Source of the DNA: Bugula neritina
Lineage: Eukaryota > Bryozoa > Gymnolaemata > Cheilostomatida > Bugulidae
Length of the DNA stretch: 64,000 nt
Direction: 5' to 3'
Assembly: GCA_964035545.1 (NCBI GenBank)
Contig: OZ037770.1
Coordinates: 4,941,662 to 5,005,661, forward strand
Shown here piece after piece: positions 10,344 through 23,457 of the stretch (positions are counted from its first letter, which is position 1; the number at the start of each line of letters is the position of its first letter). Both the position numbers and the translations under genes were made by a program. The notes under the pieces were generated by a model. The model was not told the origin of the DNA and did no database searches. It saw nothing but the letters and a program-made list of their open reading frames with translations.

Positions 10344-11639
10344 CTTCTACAAATTAAAAAGATGGTGAAATGAGTGGTTGAGAAAAGTTATTAAAGAAAC
10401 ATAATGATTAAAATATTTAGTAAAAAGATCAATATTCTAGCCCCAAAATAAAATAGCCATCACAGCTATTCTGAAAATTAAAATATTCTTCAACAGCAGA
10501 AGCTGGTCATTTCACGACATCGTTTTATAGGCTTCTTGTGAGGACATGTTTCAGCCTAGACTAGTATACGCTATTATTAGTAAAGTTATTCTCTCATATT
10601 ATATCCCATAATTGCAGGATATGCTGCCTCACAGACTACTTACATTGATAAAACTGAAACATTCCCACAGCATTTTAATAGTAAGTCATCACCTAGGAAG
10701 GGTGTTGGTAGCCTCCCCTCCCCCAGAGGAAAACAACAAAACTGTCATAAAAAACTGGAGAACTTTATTAAAATATATTAAATCCAACTTAGTTTTTAAT
10801 CATTGATGGTGACTTTTCATGGCGACTTTGAAACAAGCAAAATTGAGAGACTTTTTCTAATTATTTCTTCAATTTTAATCTAAAGAAAATCTGAGAAAAT
10901 GTATTTTTATAAACTAATTCTACTTGCAGCCTATACTTGATACTTTACTTTAACATAAATAAATAAATATGCCTGAGCAAAGTTCAAATCTATGTTTAAA
11001 TTTATTATCACCTCCACTTATTAGGCAGAAGACAGGAAGCAGGGGTTTGCATTGTTCAGTGACTAGTCAATATTTCAAAGGCTCATTTGACATTTCCACT
11101 TGAACATTTTCTTTCTAGTGCTTTAATTCTGTTTTTGAGCAGTTCATATTTTGCATTACAGCCCAGAACAATTTGCTTAACCTAAAGCTAAATGCCTGCA
11201 TAGATTCCACATTGCATTAGGCTCAGTATATATGCATCCAATTATGTTGGCAAAGAAAGCTTGATTTATAAATCCCCATTAAAAGTAAAGCCTAGTTACA
11301 GAAAATTATTTTAAAATTTATTCTATTTCTATAACTTATTATTGCAACATCTAACTTAATTTAAATAACAACTTGTTTTAGAACTTCCATTTTCAAAGCA
11401 ACAGAAATTCAGAATATTGTTTTGAGATACCTACACAATAGTTTATCTATCAATTTATTCACTAGAACAAATTAAATACAAAATCACAATCAGCAGAGCT
11501 AATCACAGCTAATAGCATACTATGCTTTATAACGCTGACTATGTTTTCAACAGTAGCAGAAGATACTTATATTGATATTTACAATGAGCAAAAATTTAAA
11601 TTATGCCCTAAAAATCAAAAGACCAGGCTAGACCTAACT

Positions 11640-12550
11640 ATCACTTGTAGTCAATTATTATAATTATAATGATAATTATGTCAATGCTACAATTCAAGCT
11701 GTTAATATTATTATTATTATTATCATACTAATACTCATTATAATAATCAACTATAAAGAAAGGTATAGTCATTGGGATTGTAACACTAACAGCCATACTT
11801 ATACTCCTAATAACAATGGCAATGATATTCATATTAAATTTGATAAGATACATAACTTTGTGAACACTAAAAATTAATAGTAAGAGAGAATAATTTAAAC
11901 TTCAAATTATATATAACAATTAACATGAAAACTTACTGATACTAAAACTAATACTAATATTACAATCATAATGATAATCATAATACCAATATTATTAAGA
12001 AAGTCATTATTAATTTGGAGATCATTATTGATTATTCAATATGAATATGAATATCACTATGAACACCGGAATACGTTGACAATCACAATGACACTGATAC
12101 GTAATTTTGAAGAGCAGAATGAATATGTTGTCAAAATCAAACTCAATGTGTTTTAGTATGAGTTTCATTCCTAGTTCTACTTTAATATTAGTAACCTTAA
12201 AACTAAAAGAGAGCGAGTTCAGGAACAAATAACGCGTAATAATCACACATAATTATTATGTGTTATTATATTTAATTTTATTACGCGTTATTTGTTACTA
12301 TTACTATTAGTATTACTATTAGTATAAGTATTAGTATTATGATAATAGTAATAGTAATACCATTGGCAATAGTGAGTAACACTAGTAATAGTAATACTAA
12401 AAGTAGGAGTGTAGTACAACTACTACTAGACCTAGTAGTACTAGGTTTAGTAGTACTAATACTACTAGTAGTACCAGTACTAGTAGTAGTACTAGTACTA
12501 GTAGTAGAGTACAGGTACTGAGTAGTACTACATCGAGACTGAGCAGTGAA
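11640..12550. repeat. degenerate TAC/TAG/ATT trinucleotide zone rich in palindromes
   Basis: Long runs are built from ATTATT, AGTATTACTATT and TAGTAGTACTAG-like words, strongest at 12400-12530. Because TACTAG-type words are near self-complementary, the zone can fold on itself. Similar zones lie at about 18480-18900 and 37480-37990, the latter inside a transposon-like insert. Confidence 0.6.
12224..12296. repeat. nested inverted repeat with CGCG-centred arms
   Basis: Arms of 19 bp (12224-12242 and 12278-12296, AACAAATAACGCGTAATAA and its complement) match perfectly. The 35-bp interior holds a smaller hairpin (CACATAATTATTATGTG). It may be an element end or a replication-slippage product; I see no gene beside it. 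Confidence 0.7.
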
Positions 12551-15500
12551 AACTGATGGTGATATGTACATATTAAAATATAAACTTATCCAAGTGATTA
12601 AATTACTTTGGTCAAATATTAATAAAATTATTAGCGACGCTAACCATTTATTTTTAACTTTAGAGTGCAACACTAACTCACCCACTGCCACTGTGACACT
12701 GACTGGAAGCAGCTACATTCTGTTGCAAAATGAGAAATGAATTAAATATTGTCGGTTTCAGCGGCTAGAGCGGCAAGAGTCAGCAATCAAAATGTATTGG
12801 ATGCAGTGGGGGAGGGAGTGAGGTGCCGCTTAGTACACAACGATATTTTATGGATTTACTACTACGTCTGAGGCCTATTTTAATAATCGATTGAAAATTA
12901 CGACTTTGCTACAATACCATAAAACTAGGTGATCGATGGAAGCACAACTCTTATTTTAACAAACGGCAATTTCGTGTACGTCGTAAATTACCCTGTTCCC
13001 TGTAATCTGAAAATATTATAACAATATTATTATAGAGAGATCTGAATAATTTATAGACCCAAAAGTTGTAATTTTTTATTTTTTCAATTATATTTTTTTT
13101 TCAAATATTTTTTTTATAATTGTCACTACCCCAATTAGAAAACTTAAAACTTGTTTTCGAAACAGAGTAGAGACGACTCTGAACATAATTGCTATGATAC
13201 TAGACAGCAGTAGATGCCATCATATGCAATTTGTATAATTTCCCCGATAATATCGAAAAAAACATATTGCAATCTAAATATTGTTTTTATTATGACCATA
13301 AATATTATTAGACGTCAAAATAGAATAATTACGCACTATAATTTAAAAAAACTGTTTGTAGCTGTAGTGCTTTTATCACAATAACTTTCTCACATTCAGC
13401 TCTTTCCAGCCTTAGTTTATTAGGTCTCAGATGACTTATTCGATGGCGATAGTAATGTGGTTACTAGTTAATCGCTAACTCTAAGTCTAATAGTTATTTA
13501 TTATGCTACATTTTACTCTATAACACAGGCCACAGCTGTTTCATTTTCTTAATTACTGCACCTACCTTAGGCGAGCCATAACATGACAATGCTACCAAAA
13601 TAGAGAGGTTAGCCCAGATTCCCTACAGAAACCTGGATACAGCCGGCAAATGCTGGCCTTTGAGGCACACTCTTGACAAGTAGATGCTGAAGAGGGAGAG
13701 CTGTCTCGAATACATCAAAGGATCCACCAGTCGCAATCACTGCAGCTGCACCGGCCTCCACAGAAATCTCCATATTGCTAGAATTGGTGCGAGGTGTGCA
13801 GGCTGGAAGGCCAGTGCATCCCATCAGCAAGTCAATGTGCTGAAAGACTGGTTCAGCATTCTAACTCAGGACCTAAAGCATTGTATGGAGAATTTAGACG
13901 ATTCTGATGGCAGTCCCTGCATCTGGAGCAAGAAGTACTGCAGAGGCCGCACTCATTTTTATACACACAAGCATGATGTTGTAATACTGTTAGATTCTAT
14001 TGGTTATCTTTTGTTAATGCAGGTGGCTGGCTATATTATGTAGCCAGGTACTTTCTTTGTCTAGTTTCTTCTCCTGTTATATAATTAGAGGGCCTGATTG
14101 TGACCTTTCTTATTCAGTTGTGTTTTTTAATACCGTGTTTATACTCTAGCGCAAAAAAACAAAAATAGCTTAAATTAAAGATATTTATATAGTGTACTAA
14201 CTTAAGTAAAATAACCCACATGTTCAAAGGTTTATCAGCCTAACTCAACCCGCACGTAATTCTTGCGTATTACTAAGACGCCAAATTACTACAATATCTC
14301 ACAAAAATTTCGATATTTTAGTGAATTTGCTAATTAATACTGTTGTAGTTTTGTGCACTATTCTTTAGGGTGTTATTGCGTGCTCAATAAATACTGCATA
14401 TCACTGTGAGGTTATGTGAAGAACCGAACCAGTTGATTATTTAACGAGAGAACTGTATTAGAATTTCAAGTACGCACTTGCAATAAAAAGTCATATATAT
14501 ATATAAGTATAAAAAAGAAAAGAGTACAATTAGTAAAATGTTGCACAAGGTTAACCTGTCTACTTAACTACCATCGTCTAGACTGGTGTAGATACTGGAC
14601 GGCATTGTTTATATATGAGGGGTTGATCTTGATTGGATTAATTTAAGGTTCTGGTGTTGTCACCATAAAGGGTGATACGGTGCCACACAGGGAAGCGCTA
14701 TAACTAGCGGAGTTGTCCTCCTTGAGACAATAGTTGCACCATAATATATTGTAAGTCTGTAGCTGGGGCACTGAAGGGTGTGCTTCCCTAAACCACTGCA
14801 ACATACTATTAATATTAGCTAGTGTTCTATTTCTTACATTATCTTTTTTAACCTATATATAATTTACTTGTAGTTATAGTTTATTTTCACTCAGATCTAG
14901 AGTTTTGTCTTAGACCTCAACTGTCTAGCTTCTGCACTGCATTCATGCAGCTGGATGAAGTCATATAAGTATTTTGTACCAACATGACTCTGGAGTAGCA
15001 AATCTATAGCAACTGAATAATTTCTTCTTATAAACAGCATGCATACTTTATTATTATATTGTTTAGTTGTTATATTGTACTATTACATATAGTATCATTA
15101 TAATGTTATAGTATTACTGCATAATGCATAGCATCCTTTTATTATAGCATTGTTATATAGTATTATTTTATAGTTTTGTTATGTAGTAATATTGTATTGT
15201 ATTATTGTGTACAATTATGATATAGTACATATTATAGTTGTAGTAACTCTTTATTGAGTACAGCTGCATGCATTGTAATAATATAGATATTTTGTATATT
15301 ATTGTAGAAGATTATGATAGGCTACAGGGTATCATTATGTAGTAGTCTGGTCAACTTTGTTCTGTTTTGATATTATATTATATTATATTAGTCTTCATAA
15401 GTATTTCACTAAGTCTGCCCTTCTTTTTCACATAAAAATGTGTGTGATGAGTTTAAAATATTTAAAATCATATAGTACTTTTCTATAAGACAACATTATG

Positions 15501-15906
15501 GTTAAAGTTCTGTTGATTAGTAAAAGTATTATACAGTTAGTTGAACAAAATATTATTATATAATATGTTGCATGCTTGTGAGCACTCATACATAACCTTA
15601 AATGTTAAATTAAGTACAAATGCATAGTGTATGATTATATACAGTAATCATATATTTGTGTGTATTAGTATTGCATTCATTTAATACTATACTCTATTTT
15701 ATTTCAAAATATGTAGAAATTTATTGCAACTAAAACGTAATTCCACATGCAAGTGTTATGATATCATAATATATTTAGTACTGAAAAATTTCATTCGGTA
15801 TTAAAGACCTATATTTGCTATCATTACATGTTTAGTATTAAGAATTAACATGGTAAATCACTTACCTCTCGTTTGTACTGACAATAGAACTATAATATGT
15901 TTTTAG

Positions 15907-16251
15907 GTTATGGGATCTACAGGAGTTACAGATACTAGACATATCAGAGAATAACTTCACCAGTCTATACCATCTTCAGTGTGCAGACTGAAAAAATCTG
16001 CTAGAACTCAAGTTAATCTTCAATGACTGCATGACATCGTTGAATCAGCTGAGATACTATACTGCTAACACATCTTAGTTCTTTATACTAGGTGGTTGTA
16101 ATGCTCTTACAGCTCCTCCACTATAAACCTGTAAGAAAGAGGGTTAAATGCTGTGAGACAATACTACACACATTTGGCTAAAGGAGCAGGTAGAAATATT
16201 CCATTCGCTACAATAACTGTATTGTGAAAGACCAGCTTGCAGAGCACTAAT
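15907..16251 (+). pseudogene. decayed LRR-Roc exon fragment
   Basis: After a TTTTTAG acceptor-like end the sequence follows the start of the Roc-COR exon at 45392 base for base in long stretches: CTTCAGTGTGCA, CTAACACATCTTAG, CAATACTACACA, TTGGCTAAAGG. It has several stops and indels, and the homology becomes gapped just where the GTPase P-loop would be. It is a dead paralog, which shows that this receptor type was duplicated in the neighbourhood. Confidence 0.78.
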
Positions 16252-19200
16252 AGCAAGTGGTGTCTGCAGGCTGATAATGCTTGCACATATTAGGCTTATT
16301 TTACCATTGTATAAGTATATGATTTCACCTGTGAAATTTGCCTGGTTTACCTAGCTTATGATGTCATTTCCTGTCACTTTACACTCTTGCAGTGTTTCAT
16401 TTCACTGTATATCATATAATGATTATTTTAATTGATTTGTTTGTTTTGTTTGTTTGATTTGTTTTGATTATTTCAATTATATATAATTGTTATCTAGCTA
16501 TTATAATAATTCAACGTTATTTACTAGTTATTTATATCTCACCTACAATCTCAGCGCTTATAGTTTACTAAATTTTGCTTATATTATTACGGTTCAATTA
16601 TTTTTGACCAATATATAATGCAAACACCTGTTCTTTATTTTGAAGGTAATTAGTTGTAATGCTTTTTCTCCGTTAGTCATCAGCATTATTGCCTTTTTCT
16701 ATTTTTTCATCTAAAATTCAATTTTATACTCTATGAATAAATTGTATGTGTTTATTATGAACCAAGTCATTTATGAGTTCTAATAATTACACTCAAACGT
16801 AGAACTTTGTTTAGTTTTGAAAGAAAAATTTATTGTCTAAAAGTTTGAAGCTAAAGAAACTAGTAAAAAGTTTCGATCTTTCATGGCAGCTGGTTGATAG
16901 AACATTTCAGCTGTAAAACGTACATTTAGGTTGGATAATAAACTTATTATAATTGGCGTGTTTACAATTCTACAAAAAAAGGTAAAAGTGTGGCTATACG
17001 TTGTGTGACAGCTATAGTTAATGCCAAATACTTGAATAAATAAAATTCAGTTAGTTTGCACAATTTTTTAACTATGCTTATTTCTCCCTAAAACTTTGTT
17101 AATTTAGTGGTAAACAATTTTCTATAGCAGCATATTCTATTGAATGCATAGAAAGGCAAAATATTCTATTGATCTAAAGAACATAATTATACTCCGATAT
17201 GTGATACAGTATAAATATTATACTTATTTATATGATTGACAAATGAATACAGCTGCGTAGTGAAAAATAATTGCCTGGCTGGGATTCGAACCCGTGACCT
17301 CTGGCTAACAAGTACACCACTGGACTTCTATAGGTATATTCACATGCAACACTACACATAGATGTGGTTTAAAAGTTTTTGAAAGTATTGTTGATATCCA
17401 TTATAATAATGAGTATTGACATAGTTTAGTAAAAGCAGTATTCAGTGACCAATTTTGATAATGTCTCTCTATGTGTTCAAAGTTGCATTTTATGTAACCG
17501 TTTCAGAATGAAATTTTGTTCAGTAGATGCACAGATTTTCAAATTTTACTAGTGGTTATACTTTTACATATTTCATTGTCCTAAATATTATAATATGGAT
17601 ATACAATATATGTATCATTTACTAAAGAAATATTACTTTGAGACCTACAAATATTATTGATATAATCGTGACCTAACGTCATATATATCATAATTCACTC
17701 TTAATTGCCTGCCACCAGATTTGTTGGAAAAAGAATTAGCATGAAGTTCAGCATAAAGTTATTAGAGGCTATAATATGGATTACGTATTAATTCATTAAG
17801 GAGAAAGGATAGGCTGAGTCAAACGCTGCAGTTGTGTTTTAAACTATATACTATGTATTTATTATCACAAAGGGATCATCAGGTGAGCAGAAGTCCTCCA
17901 TATTTCAAGTTGATAAATTTTGTGTGGAGTAATACCGATGTCAGATTAACAGCTGTATTTGAATGTTTGACATTTGCACATGTAGAATGCTACATTGTAG
18001 TATAATACCATATTACAATAGTATATTGAATATTATAGACAGTGACTAGTGAGATAGTTGTCTCCCCTAATGCATTCCAATACAATCACCAGCTTGCAAA
18101 AATAGAACAAATCACACATAACTCTTAAATTATTAATGAATACAATAATATAACTATATTAAACTATTATACTATTAATTATTGGCACAGATAGATGAAA
18201 ATAATGAAAACTGTTTTTAGCCGGGAGAGGAAAACTCTACAGTGCAAATAATAGATAGCGTATTGTTTCTAACCAGCGTGAGTAGTTGCTTTTCTTTGCC
18301 GTTTCCGACTTACTTCCTAGTTGACTAGAGTCACAAAATTCCTAACTCGTTAAATTTTAATCCACCATTCCCTGTTATGATAGTTTCATTTATTTTTTTC
18401 AAGTTGCTGTATTAAATAATTAAGTTACGTGAGTGTGAATTATAATTATCTTTAGTGGCACGTAATCGTTTTGGTTTTCAGGTTATATTATCTAATACTA
18501 ATAGTAATACTAATACTAGTAGTTATACATCATGTATAACTATTAGTATTAGTATTACATGTTCATTTCGATATTCATATTCATATTGAATTTGATATAC
18601 ACTTACTATTAGTCTTCCACTTACGCTACGGTATACGTATGAGTTATAGTTTGTGTTATACTTAAAGCAATAGCTTATCATTATGATTATGATTATCATC
18701 ATCATTATAATAGAGTGGTTATGGTTTAAGTTATACTGATAATCACTTTGACTTTAAGTTTATCAATATCATTATGATTATTGTTATGGCGTTAGTATTA
18801 CTATTAGTATTAGTAAAAGTATTAGGCTAAAAGTAAATATACTGATAATCGTAACGGTTAAGTTAAGCTGATATTCATATACTCATACTGTTTTGTAATA
18901 CTAACAATGAATAACAGAATAAGTGATAATATCAGTAATGATGACGGTAGTTTTGTTGAAAATCAATATCATAATGATGAAATAACAATAACATATTACA
19001 AGCATTAATAATTGTCACTATAGTCTATAAACCCCTAGCAATAGTATTGCTATAACTATTAGGTATCATTATTAAATCTAATGATACTAATAAGCAACTT
19101 TTAATATAAATATGAATATATAATAATTTGATGTTAACTATATATCCATGACCAAAATGATAATGTAATACTGATACTGATAATAATATACTAATTAAAT

Positions 19201-20453
19201 AAAACTCTGGATATCAGTATCAATATGAATATGATTGTTTATGATATTGTGATGTAATATTTGTGTTAGTATGCATGTAGTAATATTTATTGATATTTAT
19301 GATAATTAATGACTATTACTATGCTAGTTCTTAGCTTTATTGTTTATATTAAGCCTAATGACTATGCTGATTATTATATATTATATCTACACAAGCGCAG
19401 TACCCACGGCAACACCCATAGGCGATTATGTTTAATAGTTATGATTAAACTACGCCACAATATTTTGAATTAGTTTGATATTATTTTGGCAATAACCAAA
19501 TTCATAAACAAAGCCACATGTTGATAGTGTAATTGTTTTTTAAACTTACAATTGGTTCTTCTTGCAGTGTTTCTTTAAGGTTTTTACTTTAATATATGTC
19601 AGGAAGTTTGCCATTTGCATCTGCATGTAAAATTACATAATTTTTAACATAATTTAAATGGTTTTATAATCTTTTAGTGAATTAGTGAGCTCTTGTACTT
19701 GGTTTTCACAAATATTGTTATTCTAGATATACTCTAACATTAGTCAGATTGTATTTCAGTAATTAAATGAATCAAGCTGTTTAAGTATATACAGCTATAG
19801 AAGTTTCATCACTGCTTCTTAGCCTGGTTTTAGTTATTATACTTTGTTAGAGGTTGTTGTGTAGCATTCCTAGTTGGTTTGAGTTATGTTTAGGTATGCT
19901 TTAGCTACTTTGCTTGTCTCAATACGATATAGTACGTTATTGTTTAACATCTATTTGTTTAGTAAAATAGAATATTTGATGAAACTTGTGTGAAAAAGCA
20001 AACTAAATTAGCTCAGTTTTCTGAGTGTTTTGTATGTTTGCTAAAGTTTAGTTTTGAGGCTATTGTTATAGCCAGGGTTTAAGTTGTTTTTATGTAATGG
20101 TTTTCGATACTTTTCTATCTGTACAGGTTCTATATAATTTATTTTGGTGATTTCTTAATATTTAGTATAAGTTGATTTAATTAACGACCATTCATTAGTA
20201 TTTCTAATTCATCTTCATTTAGAGGCGCAGCTTTTTTAAAATTTTATGTTTCAAACATATAACTTATTTCACCTGCCAACAAAATAGCTTTATATATTAC
20301 TAAGAATGGTCCATCAATTTTTTGCGATAGGAAAAACATGAAATATGTGCTTAACAATGTGTTTAATCAAAGTGTATGTATATTTCTACCAAATGATATA
20401 ATTACCTTAAGGATGTTGTATTTGCATAAATCACTTTATAAATCAGCTATATG
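16252..20453. other. gene-less AT-rich stretch
   Basis: I see no coding exon. It contains one tRNA-like repeat (17271-17331) and a second zone of ATTAGTATTACTATT-type words (about 18480-18900, with a small TAGTTATAC/GTATAACTA hairpin at 18520-18545). Confidence 0.5.
17271..17331 (-). repeat. tRNA-like sequence, SINE head or tRNA pseudogene
   Basis: The minus strand has a good B box (GGGTTCGAATCCC at 17281-17293) preceded by a degenerate A-box-like GTCCAGTGGTG. The arms do not make a convincing full cloverleaf, so a SINE head or pseudogene is likelier than a working tRNA. Confidence 0.5.
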
Positions 20454-20690
20454 GCTGTAGCTCTGCATGGTCTAGGGATTACAGCGTTTGCCTATAGTAA
20501 GCACAAAGTCTTGGGTTCGAGCCCAACAAAGGCCATTGGTGATGTTAGGAAGAGCATCCAGTCATAATTGCTCTTGTACCTCATCTGAATAAGTCCTTAA
20601 CACTATTAAACAAAAACCTGTCCCATCAGGGGTTTTCTCCAGGAATGGTGACTATAAACTCGTATGAGTTTTTTATATGACTATGGCTGT
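20454..20690 (+). mobile_element. tRNA-derived SINE, near full length
   Basis: It has a tRNA-like head with A box TAGCTCTGCATGG (20458-20470) and B box GGTTCGAGCCC (20514-20524). The body (GATGTTAGGAAGAGCATCCAG..) and a hairpin-like tail (ACTATAAACTCGTATGAGTTTTT) are shared with the truncated copy at 6240-6378. Transcription by RNA polymerase III and mobilisation by a LINE are inferred from the structure. Confidence 0.72.
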
Positions 20691-21810
20691 GCTATAGTCA
20701 TATAGTAATTACTATGCTATATTACTTGGCTCATCCATTACTTTTTTGTTTTATGGTTTGCTTCTCACAGAGATAAGTCTCCTTTCTATAGATGACTGTA
20801 TGTGCTTGAATATAAGAAAAGATGTGTAACCTGATGGTTCAGCCTTCAACTGGTGGATATCTACATGTAGGTATGTGTTTTAATTTATCGATACTATCAA
20901 CTACTGACTTGGCTGATTATCACTGTAAATAATTAGGGGGACAAATCATTATTCCCTGAACCCATTGCTCCGAAGGTTCATTAGTCCGAAAATATTTGCC
21001 TATTACGCACGAAATGAAACCTATAAAAGTTTTATTTTATTAGACGACCACACACACAGGATAGTTAAGGGCAACCTTTTAGTTCTAGCTGCTATGCTGA
21101 TGATGCATTGTTATCATATAAGAATTCAGTCCCAGTAAAATAAAATCTTACCTAATTGTGCTAGAATCAAAATTTAAAAACTATGTTATAGATAGCTTTC
21201 TTCCTTAGCGCGGTTTTTTATGGAATTTTTAATTTTCCATGTTTTGGCTAAGCTACAGACAAAAAACTATTTATTTTCTCCTATTTTTAGCTGAAAAAAC
21301 ATCATGTCAGTCCCAGTAAAATATCTCAGCAGGAAAACATAACATCTGGAAAAAGAAAACACTGTTGGAATCCTGAGATATTTCTGCAGCGCAATTTTTG
21401 TAATGTTTCTGATAGCTTTTTTAGATTTTCTATAAATTAGTGATTTATAGGCTGAAAATGAGATAATTTTTCTTTACTGATAAGCACTGCGCATCACTTC
21501 AAGCTTCAGTGAACGCGTAGGGATGAGAAGATATTGGCTTGTCCATTACTAATTACAGACCTGCTAGCCTACAAGCTAGTGAATAGCTTGGTGTGTAATT
21601 CATTTATAGAGTAGCCACAATGGAATGTTGGTATACAATGCAGCCCTAATTGAGCTTGCTGTTTATTGGTCATAGCCTAATATCAGGCTAAACATACACA
21701 GGCAGGCAACACGCATGCCACCCACAGAACAATATTATAGCAAGAACCTAGACTACATTGTGAGCTAAATTTATGATATTCTTAGTAAGGATGCCCTTAA
21801 CTATCCTGTG
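20691..21810. other. gene-less stretch with degenerate duplication
   Basis: No exon is visible. The segment GTCCCAGTAAAAT recurs at about 21130 and 21310 within two related AT-rich blocks, suggesting an old local duplication of roughly 180 bp. Confidence 0.45.
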
Positions 21811-21825
21811 CACACATATATATAT

Positions 21826-21826
21826 A

Positions 21827-21892
<66 letters not shown>
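21826..21892. repeat. (TA)n microsatellite, first tract
   Basis: A nearly uninterrupted (TA)n tract that directly abuts the first hammerhead unit. It gives spurious poly-Tyr/Ile ORFs. Confidence 0.95.
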
Positions 21893-21896
<4 letters not shown>

Positions 21897-21900
21897 CAAT

Positions 21901-21945
21901 CTGTGGACAGCAGCTGTTTCGGGGTGTGTCCCCTCATCAGCACAG
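21901..21945 (-). ncRNA. hammerhead ribozyme motif, copy 1
   Basis: The minus strand reads stem I CTGTG, the core CTGATGA, stem II GGGG-ACACA-CCCC, GAAA, a short stem III (CAGC..GCTG), the cleavage triplet GTC, then CACAG closing stem I. All invariant core bases are present. The very short stem III is the form described for Penelope-like retroelements, and an element of that class lies immediately to the right. Confidence 0.8.
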
Positions 21946-22172
21946 AACAGAGTACCATGGCCCACACCTTCGCAATAGTAGAAACTTATGTTTCTACTAA
22001 AGCATATTTAAAAGGTGTGTAAACTCAAGCCAGAGAGCTCAAGTGACTCTAGGGGTCACCTAGGAGTCACGAGCCTTGCAAAATGCTAGCAGCTTGAGTT
22101 TGTGACCATGGTGAGAGAGCTCAATCACTGAATGTCATTGCTGAGCATTAAGTGAGAGCATAATACCTCAAT

Positions 22173-22217
22173 CTGTGGACAGCAGCTGTTTCAGGGTTTG
22201 TCCCCTCATCAGCACAG
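22173..22217 (-). ncRNA. hammerhead ribozyme motif, copy 2
   Basis: This is a direct repeat of the first motif 272 bp away, with the same core, stem I CTGTG/CACAG and GTC cleavage site. Stem II is GGGG-ACAAA-CCCT, keeping pairing through one G-U wobble. Two tandem copies could cut out a unit of defined length from a transcript. Confidence 0.8.
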
Positions 22218-22235
22218 AACAGAGTACCATGGCCC

Positions 22236-22342
<107 letters not shown>

Positions 22343-23390
22343 TACCAAGCAACTGTGGATACTGCCGAAAACGAGCCTGCAACATACATTGGCCTAAGTG
22401 AAGGTTTGAGTATGATTTGCAAATCTTTAAAATATTCCATTTTAAGCTGAATTTTGTTTTGTTGTCTTTTAAATTCCAGATGTGTCTGCTGAGTTGCGTG
22501 CTGTTAGCTTTATCTGCATGTAGGAAAGAGGCTTTGTGGTTATTGAATCTGGTTTTGAAGGTAGTCGAACAGAGTCCTATGTATGAATGGCTGGAATTAT
22601 TGTCCTGTCTTGTTACAGTTGCTTGGTATATTACGTCTTTGTATAAGCATTTACCATTTAGTGGACAGTGGGAAGGTTGTTTGCAGTTACATTGTGTGTC
22701 ATTTAGTTTAGTAGCGGTAGTAGGGGTGTGTGCGGTTTTAAGTTTGTGATGGTTCGAGCCATCAATAATATTTTTCATGTTGGGCATGCATGAATAGCTA
22801 ATTTTTATAGTTTTCCTATTGAAAATTTTACTTAGTTGGTTGGATGGTGGAAAGCATTTGTCGATGATTTGAAGAAATTTCTTCCCTATTTTGGTTTTTA
22901 CTGTTGAACTAAAAGGTGGGTTGTACCACAATATGTTTCTGTTTCTATTTCTATTATTGTTGTTGGATTTGGGTGTCGGGTTATATTTTAATTTATAGTC
23001 ATATCCACTGTTTGATAGTGCTTCTTGGTACGGTTGTATGGTGGTTTTAAACTCTTCTTCATTGGAGGATAGTGAGCTAAGTCTTCTATTTATATTTTCT
23101 GGTATGTTTTTCAATACTGCAGGTGGGTGGTCGCTTTGTTTGTGAACGTAGAGGATAGTGTTTCCAGGTTTTGTATAGGGTTTATAGGATTGGTTAGTCA
23201 AGTTGAATATTTTAAAGATTTGCAAATCATACTCAAACCTAACCAATAGATGTAATTTATGCAACTATGAGAAGTATATAATTTTAAAACAACCGGAATT
23301 ATCTTCCCTCAACAAACGAAAAGAGCTTTCCACCACGTGTCGACATAAACGCAAATTTTTACTTGCGCACTTAACAGACGCTAGTTAAAA
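22343..23390. mobile_element. Penelope-like element, rearranged with an inverted coding segment
   Basis: Three pieces are fused. 22343-22401 (+) encodes the start of a GIY-YIG endonuclease ([21 protein letters not shown]). 22402-23240 (-) encodes the end of a reverse transcriptase (NTILYVHKQSDHPP, ENINRRLSSLSSNEEEF, KISYSCMPNM) and a GIY-YIG domain (VIYQATV, SYIGL, FKTRFNNHK). 23205-23388 (+) encodes the family's usual C-terminus (CNLCNYEKYI, LNKRKELSTTCRH) and a stop. A perfect 36-bp inverted repeat (22402-22437, 23205-23240) marks both ends of the inverted part. The N-terminal RT core is absent, so the copy cannot move by itself. Confidence 0.85.
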
Positions 23391-23457
23391 CATTCCAGCG
23401 TAGTAATACACTAACAATACTAATTTCAAAACAAAATCACTCAAGCGTACACACAAC

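Larger units (their letters stand above)
10344..15906. other. gene-poor AT-rich stretch with simple-sequence zones
   Basis: No gene can be supported. From about 11640 to 12550 there are degenerate ATT/TAC/TAG trinucleotide runs and a nested palindrome. Overlapping ORFs of 73 and 119 codons at 13609-14043 match nothing that I recognise. The rest is AT-rich with short (TA) runs. Confidence 0.5.

Noticed and set aside
13609-14043. Overlapping ORFs of 73 (-) and 119 (+) codons; the minus one ends in a laminin-G-like FAGCI
   Set aside because: No family match that I can defend. The similarity is five residues and no flanking exons are seen.
14640-14800. Possible small structured RNA (GC-richer patch with short inverted words)
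   Set aside because: No known RNA motif was found and the pairing is not consistent enough to report.
17271-17331. Functional tRNA gene
   Set aside because: A good B box is present, but the acceptor and anticodon arms cannot be drawn convincingly. A SINE head or pseudogene is likelier.
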